This document shows positions 57,660 through 64,000 of a DNA stretch of 64,000 nucleotides, piece by piece; positions within the stretch are counted from its first letter, which is position 1; each line of letters starts with the position of its first letter. The DNA is taken from the NCBI GenBank assembly GCA_907163345.1, contig CAJQUN010001135.1, forward strand, positions 1-64,000, in the 5' to 3' direction. A program made the translations under genes and the position numbers. This stretch comes from Haberlea rhodopensis. Taxonomy: Eukaryota; Streptophyta; Magnoliopsida; Lamiales; Gesneriaceae. The notes beneath the pieces are model-generated. The model had not been told where the DNA came from, ran no database searches, and saw nothing but the letters and a program-made list of their open reading frames with translations.

Positions 57660-58904
57660 CTCCTTGGTTGGATTGTAGATACCTGAGCAACAAGCCATGT
57701 GACGAGGGATCGATCAGGATTCGTAGATCATCATCGAGTGTCAGCATGCAGCCAATACATTACTATGGGAAAGGATGCACAAGAGGAGGTTCAAGGAGTT
57801 GGTTTGTACCGTCTCAAGCTCTCAACACTGGGCGTGAGCTACTCCTTAGTGATGTGATATATGCACCTACCATAATATGTAATCTACTTTCAGTTACTAT
57901 ACTTTTAAGACTTGGTTTTTCATTTCTATTGAGCAGACTACTTTGTCAGTTTCCTAGGCAATGGTTTTGGTTTGTTGAATAATGGATTCTTTATGCTTGA
58001 TTTATCCAATGAATGTGTTACATACGTTTCATCTTCTGTTGATATTATTTCTGATTCTGTTAAATGGCATGCTAGATTGGGACACGTCGCTCACGAGAGA
58101 ATGACTAGGTTAGCTCGAGTGGGCCTTTTAGGCAACCTCGCTAAAGTCAGTCTCCCAGTTTGAGAACCGTGTTTGGCTGAAAAAACTAGTCGAAAACCTT
58201 TTGGAAAGGCGAAAAGAGCATCACAGGCTTTAGAGATAGTACACTCAGACATTTGTGGACCCATGAATGTGAGGGCACGACATGGTGCATTCTATTTTCT
58301 CACTTTTATTGATGATTCGTGCTATGGATCGGTATATCTCTTAGCTCATCGGTCATAAGCGCTTGAATATTTCAAGCGATTCTTGACAGAGGTTGAGAAT
58401 CAAAAAGAGAAGAATCTCAAGATTCTACGTACCGATAGAGTGCAAGAATATCTTTCTGATCGGTTTAGGCAATTATGTGAGGAAAAAGGAATTGGAAGAC
58501 AATTAACTATTCTGTATACTCCGCAACAAAATGGTGTTGCAGAGAGACAAAATCGAACACTTCTGGATATGGCCAGATCAATGATGGCGCAAGCAAATCT
58601 TCAAATATCTTTTTGGGGAGATGCAATTTTGATTGCTGCAAACCATGTACCCTCTAAACTAGTTGTTGCGATATCCTATGAGTTATGAAATGGCAGAAAG
58701 CCCAATCTAGAGGCTCTGTGCCCTTGGGGATCGGCTGGGTTTGTTCATAGTACCTCACATAAGCATGGAAAGCTCGGACCAAGAGCTTCAAAATGTATTT
58801 TTATAAAAAATTCTGATTGTTCAAAAGGCTATGTGATGTACGTTGAACATCCTAATGGTAGAATGACTGAAATTGAGTCTCGAGATGTGGATTTCATTGA
58901 AAAT
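57660..58904 (+). pseudogene. Ty1/copia protease and integrase remnant
   Basis: WIVDT at 57670 marks the aspartic protease start and is followed by an early stop. Further on are WHARLGHVAHERM (GAG-pre-integrase His region), ALEIVHSDICGPM, FYFLTFIDDSC, LRTDRVQEYLS and YTPQQNGVAERQNRTLLDMAR, the integrase catalytic core. The last part (KCIFI, GYVMY, ESRDVDFIEN) is cut by a solo LTR at 58906. Several stops. Confidence 0.9.
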
Positions 58905-58905
58905 G

Positions 58906-60193
58906 TGTTGGAACCGAAGAGGGGGGTGAATGAGGTTTCTTGACTACTTTAGCTTTTTAAAATGAGTTTGCAAAAATGTTGATTTTGCGCTGCGGAAAAC
59001 TTCAAGTCAATCAATAAATAAATAAAATGAAGAAATAATAAATGCGTAAATTAAATAAAGCGATAAAAGACACGAGAATTTGTTATAGAAGTTCGGCGAT
59101 GAATCGCCTACGTCTCATCTTCCCAGTTAGAAAACGTTTAACCGAGGTTCCACTAGAACGGAAATGATCTTGGCCTTAAGGGCTCCAAGTTAGCCACAGT
59201 ACAACTCTTCCCGAGTAAAACAGCTCTTCACGAGCACCACACTCTTCACGAGTCTTTTGCCTTAAGGGCTCCAAGGATAGCCACACAAAACTCTTCCCGA
59301 GTTACCCACACTCTTCACGAGCCTTCTTGGCCTTAAGGGCTCCAAGTATAGCCACACACTTGCACCAACTTTACTTGTTGATGACTTTTACAATTTCTAA
59401 CTTGCATCGGTGTTGGAGGACCTTACAATAACTCAAATAAACACCTTCACCGTGTACCAACACGAAGAATCAAAACTTACACAACAAGAAATGAATTACA
59501 AACTCCAATACAACACAAATGTATGAAGTTTGCAATGCTAGAATAATTTGAATAGAGCAAAGCTTTCTTGTAGTTTATAGTCTTGTTTCTTATCATCAAA
59601 ATGCTCCAAAACATCCATATTTATAGAGTAGGAGGCCCCCAAGGCTCCTACTAGCCGTTGCTACACTCAAGGCTTGAATCACTCCAAGATCGCATCGGAC
59701 ATCGCCTCGGGCGATCACCATCGCCGCGCCCCAACGGTCACTATCTTGCACACATCACCTCAGGCGAAGTCCAGATCGCCTCAGGCGATCCATGCCCAAA
59801 ATCAATGTCGTAGCTTCAGTTGGTCAAAAATCTTCATCGCCTCAAACGATGCACACATCGCCTCGGGTGTTCCAGCCATCGCCTCAGACGATCAGGCCAT
59901 CGCCTCGGGCGTTGTGCCATGCACGCGGGCCTCGACGTTGCTCCAGTTGATGTGCGTGGCGATGCCCCTCCTGGCTGCCATCGCCTGGGGCGATGATCAC
60001 CATCGCCTAGGGCGATCCAACCCAGACATTGCACATTTGATTTTCTCCAATCAATCCACTTTTCAACCAATAAACATATACACTAAGTAGACACATTAGT
60101 ATAACAAACACACGTTTTGTTGATCATCAAAACTAATAAATAATCCGGAGATAAATTAAGCATTAAACTCAAACATGCGTTTAAGGCTCAACA
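58906..60193 (+). mobile_element. Solo LTR, 1288 bp, TSD AAATG, inside copia pol
   Basis: Starts TGTTGGAACCG and ends GGCTCAACA. AAATG is duplicated at 58901-58905 and 60194-60198. The copia frame DVDFIEN continues as DFP when the insert and one AAATG are removed. Internal repeats: CTTAAGGGCTCCAAG plus CTCTTCACGAG units at 59170-59360 (about 2.5 copies), and nine ATCGCCTNRGGCGAT-type palindromes at 59695-60020. No internal domain. Confidence 0.9.
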
Positions 60194-60431
60194 AAATGAT
60201 TTTCCCACTATAAGTGAAGTCAAATGAGATATTCAACTATACGAGTTGAACGAACTCCAAGATAACGATCCAGTCTCTAATGGGGATGAGGTCTCGGGAC
60301 CTTATCCAGCACCAAATAGAGAAGACGAGAACAACCTCGAATTGAGTGTGAGTGTTCCGTTGGGAGAAGACTCTCAAAATCCACTAGTATGGAAAAGCAA
60401 ACATGGAATGGCAATCACCCTGGAGCTTTGA
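60194..60431 (+). pseudogene. Ty1/copia integrase-RT linker fragment
   Basis: Continuation of the copia polyprotein after the solo LTR (LYELNELQDND, PYPAPNREDENN, ending WKSKH). The RT that should follow is deleted. Confidence 0.7.
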
Positions 60432-61316
60432 TAGCGAGCAGGATGAGACTTGAAGATCATGTATGACATGATCCCTTCGCTCTTGGAAGAACGAGGAAGG
60501 TTGTGATGATAATATTATAGTCGCCTTAGCAAAAGGCTAAGATGATATCTGATTAGATCAATCATGGAGTACGTTCAACCTCCAAAATGTCTGTTTATAG
60601 CCGAATGTGCAAATTGCTGGTAAATCGTATCTCGCAATTTGCAAGTCGTGAGCTTTTTGTAGCCATTGGACTCAAATTCTTATGATGTTTAGAGCGTGAC
60701 ATACCCAATTTGAGTGGGAGCTCCATCATAGCATGTATACATACTACATGTGCTGAGTAAGTTCGACCACTGTGTGAGCGCTTTATTTGTTCTTATATAC
60801 CCTTTGGGACTCTGGACCATGTCATAAGGTGTAAGCTTGATGTCGCTACTTTAGCATGTATCCAATTGACATGATTGATGCGGTCTGTCGGAGCATGTCT
60901 GGGAAAAGCTATCAAGACAAAACTGATTGGCATGAGTGGTCGAGGAAGAACCAAGTTGGTAACACATCATTTTGTTCTATGGCTCATAGGCCGTCTGACA
61001 AAGTCAAAATTTGTTTTTGACATAGTCATGAACATAGATACATAATGGAAAGAGACAAGCATGCTCTATCATAATATGAGGAATCAAAGATGCTTGGTCT
61101 GATGCGACCACACTAGTTTGGGGTATATGCGAGTTTTTGAGTTGTAGAATTATGTTAGTTTGGTGATGACTTAATATAATTCTCCTCACCATTCCTTCTC
61201 GCTTGGTCGCACGCTTTATCCATTTATGAGATAGGGCGACGTGAAATGAAAGATGATTGAGAAATGATTTGGATATTAATTCAAATATGTATGAGTGGGA
61301 GATGTAAATGTATACA
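60432..61316 (+). other. Decayed 3' part of the copia element
   Basis: No RT or RNase H motif remains. A GAGTGGGAGAT polypurine-like tract lies at 61293-61303, shortly before the LTR. Confidence 0.5.
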
Positions 61317-61728
61317 TGTTGGGCTAATGACATAAGGCCCAATACATCCATTGGGTTGGGCTTATGGCCCAATGCTCAATAGACATCCATATTAGGCATA
61401 GTGCCTAACCCTGGCCATCAACCCGAAAGGCAGATACGATATATGGTTAGAGATTGAGCCCTATAAATATGAGTCTGACCTCCCTTATTCAAGACACACC
61501 AAACTACACTCTCATTCTCATATAACGGCATGTCCCTCTTGGAGAATCACCAACGACTCCAAGGGCTTAAGGTGTGCAATTAGAGTAGATTACTCTAGTA
61601 GTAATCTACCAAGCCAACAAGAGGTTGTTCAAAGATCGAGGCTAGTATACGAGCAAAGACATCTGGGAGTATCTTCCACTGCAGTCAATATATCTAGTAC
61701 CGACTATTTACTGTATTTTATTCCAACA
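61317..61728 (+). mobile_element. 3' LTR of the copia element, 412 bp
   Basis: Starts TGTTGGGCTAATG and ends TATTCCAACA, so the ends TGTTGG/CCAACA are inverted. A TATA-like CCCTATAAATATG is at about 61460-61472. The following base (61729) begins the right arm of the host transposon. Confidence 0.8.
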
Positions 61729-62172
61729 GATACAAATGATGCCATATACAAAACCCAGAAATTTCAAGAGCCCAAAATCAAAGAGAAATGAAGAACATGA
61801 CGCAAACTAATATTCCTTGAAGTTAAACATACTTACGGAACACAAAATCGCGACTTCCAAAACGTATGTTTCAAAGATTGACTGATCAAACTCTACGATT
61901 GGGAACTTCACTCATGTCTGTCCTCCGATCTTGTTTTTGGGGGAAGATTTAGGACAAATATGTCATTTTGCCTTCATATCATGTTTACTCTGCATAAATG
62001 GATTCCAAATACTTGGATGTTGGAGGGATGCATTTTCAACCATACATAGTGGTTTATACCGGGCCTATGGGAAAAAAGACGGATTGCTGAAGATCAGAAG
62101 ATATAACCAAACACTTGATTATAGGCTAATCACTAGCCAATCAAGGCTTAATCCAAGTAACCAGACGCAGCC

Positions 62173-64000
62173 ATAGATTTTTGAAACACTAAAATTGTAT
62201 TGGAAGGGTGTTTTAGGAAAGAAAAATGGCATATCTATCAAGATGGTTCTTGATTAACTATATTATATGGATAGTTGAATATTATCATTAATAATATATA
62301 TACACACATATATCTTCTTGATATGGAAAAATGAAAATTTGAAAAAGCACCCAATTATGGATTATTTTGCGCCATTGATAGAGTCCACGATAAGGCTACT
62401 ACGCGTCCCACCAATTACTAGTGAGAAGTATACCCTACGCATACCAACCACCATTTATCGACAGCCATGTTTTGCATGACTCAACGGCTTGTGACGGCGC
62501 TACGCCGTTCAGTTGCGGCGATGCCTATGAACCGTTCAGTGACGACGACAGTCAACTTCCACATATTACCCTGTGGGTGTATTCAATAAAAACTTCTTTT
62601 TTATTTTGCATTACTTTTGTTAAAAGACAGATTTTTTCGTGGAGTTAATAGATTTTTATTGGAGTTGTACAGAGAATTATATAGAATCTCGTAGACTTTT
62701 TAAATAGAATTCTGTGGATTTTATCGCCTGACTTGCATTTTGCTTCTGTTTTATTCTTAATACAATAGTAGATGTGTTACAATTTTGCTAGCTTACAATT
62801 CACTTGAATATCCATAATGGCAACTTTAAGAAATAAATTATATTGAACCATAAAAGAGAATGAGTCGATTCAAACAAAGTCAAAATCACAAAAACTGATC
62901 AATAAGTTTTCAATTCACTTCCTAAACATATGTTTTTTGAAAATATCAGAAACAAAACCAAATACAAATGTCTTTGCCTGTTGATTCTTCACAAAAAGTT
63001 AAACCGGAGTGCTTCCTCTCACTAGTAAACATCAGAAAATTGATGGAAGAGGAACTCGGAACTGCAGTTCTTTGATGAAACTCTTAGGAGTAGAAAGGTA
63101 CTAAAATGATTTTCATAAGGGGTTGCCCTCACCCAAAATGCTAGAGACAAGAGATATGTAGAGAATAAGGTCCACATTTCTTGGCCTGCTATGCAAATGG
63201 GATTGAACAGCATACACAGATACTTCCACTGAAATGGTATGAGATCCAGTCATGAAGTTTTGGTCTCTATAATATACCAACTTCCAGTTTTTGGTAGGCT
63301 TGTCACTTTAGTTTTTCTAGTTTCATTTGATCTCTATTAGCCAATTTAATTTACCAGCAATGAGCAAACACCAAGAAACTTTACAAAATTGGGTCAGCTG
63401 CTTCTTAATATCAGGATTCACAGCATTTAAACGAACTGAACTCCAGAAAAATGATTTCAATCTCCATGACTCGAGAGACCATTGCATTTAAGTATCAGGA
63501 TAAGAACAAGTCAAAGAGAAACACATACAACTTAAAATCAGCCGAAAAGGAAAACCACTGATATTTTCTCAGCAAACTCCCAAACCACGCAAATTATTTA
63601 ATGTTAAAAGTAAGAACTGTAGCAAACCAAATTGAAACAATCTTCTACTTTGTAGGTAAGCGAGCATCGATTTGCATTTTTCATTTTGATAAAAGAAATT
63701 AGATATTCCATCATAATTAAGCTCCACGATCATGGAATCTGAACATTTTCAGGGGAAACACCGTGGTGGTCGGTGGATTTTCAGAGGTCATGGTTCAAGA
63801 CTTTACATGATAGGAGTCTATCCACGTGGAGGGTTGAAGACTTGTTTTTGCTTTTTTGTAATTTTGCCTATATTTTCATAATTTGTACCTAAAGAATTCT
63901 ATAAAAGTTAGTAAAAGTCTATTAAATATTGAATATATTAGACTTTTATAGAGTTTCAAAAAATCAAGTTTGAATATCATCTGACTTTAAGAACTCTATA
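62173..64000. other. Non-coding DNA with MITE fragments
   Basis: 62571-62730 (GGGTGTATTCAATAAAAACTTC and AGACTTTTTAAATAGAATTCTGTGG) and 63885-64000 carry single units of the family seen at 51531-51745. The 62421-62580 frame (SIPYAYQPPF, GDAYEPFSDDD) is not recognised. No gene is supported. Confidence 0.4.

Larger units (their letters stand above)
56753..61728 (+). mobile_element. Ty1/copia retrotransposon remnant, 5' LTR and RT missing
   Basis: Order: gag (56800-57540), zinc-knuckle remnant (57545-57590), protease and integrase remnants (57660-58904), an interrupting solo LTR, a pol linker (60194-60431), a decayed tail, a purine-rich GAGTGGGAGAT before the 3' LTR, then the 3' LTR 61317-61728. 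No 5' LTR or primer-binding site is present upstream of gag, and the RT/RNase H core is deleted between 60431 and 61300. The 3' LTR ends exactly where the right arm of the 8.4-kb transposon begins, so the copia element inserted into that transposon. Confidence 0.85.
53807..62172. mobile_element. 8.4-kb DNA transposon with about 440-bp TIRs, filled by nested elements
   Basis: The left arm 53807-54241 and the right arm 61729-62172 are inverted repeats at roughly 85-90% identity. Ends are RGCTGCGTYTGGTTAC, a pattern like PIF/Harbinger-type ends. ATA at 53804-53806 and 62173-62175 may be a 3-bp TSD, but it is too short to be sure. A splice-like CC/GTAAGTATG (54133) and TTTTTTTAG (54342) suggest an original transposase leader intron. 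The interior holds an inner inverted repeat, a palindromic MITE and a Ty1/copia remnant with its own solo LTR. No transposase core is identified. Confidence 0.75.

Noticed and set aside
59695..60020. CRISPR-like array of short repeats
   Set aside because: Plant nuclear DNA; spacing is irregular (5-90 bp), repeats are palindromic and degenerate, and there are no cas genes.
59674..60090. 138-aa frame, + strand
   Set aside because: It is produced by the ATCGCCT palindrome repeats in the LTR.
62421..62648. 75-aa frame SIPYAYQPPF...
   Set aside because: No family match, and it overlaps the start of a MITE-like unit.

Overview
The window is nuclear DNA of a flowering plant, almost certainly a eudicot. 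It is AT-rich, genes have GT-AG introns, and four recognisable plant genes are scattered among nested transposable elements. No species call is justified from the sequence alone. There is no operon structure, CRISPR array or prokaryotic feature. Intact genes, left to right: (1) a calcium-dependent protein kinase of the CPK7/8/14/32 type, 8 exons, + strand, 7350-11206, 530 aa; (2) a single-exon conserved plant membrane protein of unknown function, - strand, 24513-24821, 102 aa; (3) a stress-associated AN1/C2H2 zinc-finger protein of the SAP11/SAP13 type, + strand, 28435-30226, 289 aa; (4) a PXC3-like leucine-rich-repeat receptor pseudokinase, - strand, 31453-34286, 889 aa, convergent with gene 3. 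Genes 1, 3 and 4 fit signalling and stress roles, but nothing in the sequence shows that they act together. A fifth locus, a SAG12-type papain-like cysteine protease (11766-18191, - strand), is broken. A solo LTR sits in its signal-peptide exon, a degenerate hAT transposon separates its N-terminal and C-terminal parts, and about 180 bp of coding sequence is present on both sides of the transposon. The rest is mostly transposon layers, several delimited to the base by target-site duplications (TSDs). At 3099-5621 a hAT-like element holds a rearranged Ty3/gypsy remnant (TSD AGGGG). At 17448-18108 is a solo LTR (TSD GCTTG). At 22972-23933 is a hAT MITE (TSD TATCCAAG) holding another hAT-like element (TSD GTCGTTCC). 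At 35568-37675 is a 2108-bp solo LTR (TSD GAGTA). At 37700-40470 is a decayed endogenous pararetrovirus relative. At 45147-45412 is a tRNA-derived SINE with a 17-bp TSD. At 49241-49579 is a complete 339-bp TRIM with two 117-bp LTRs (TSD CAAAT). At 53807-62172 is an 8.4-kb element with roughly 440-bp terminal inverted repeats. It contains a palindromic MITE and a Ty1/copia remnant that itself carries a 1288-bp solo LTR (TSD AAATG). RTE- and L1-type LINE 3' ends, further SINEs, tandem repeats and microsatellites fill much of the remaining space. I see no convincing unknown biochemical system. The most unusual structures are the disrupted protease locus, the four-layer nest at 53.8-62.2 kb, the autonomous-type/MITE hAT pair with shared ends, and two unrelated solo LTRs that each carry an array of short GC-rich palindromes.
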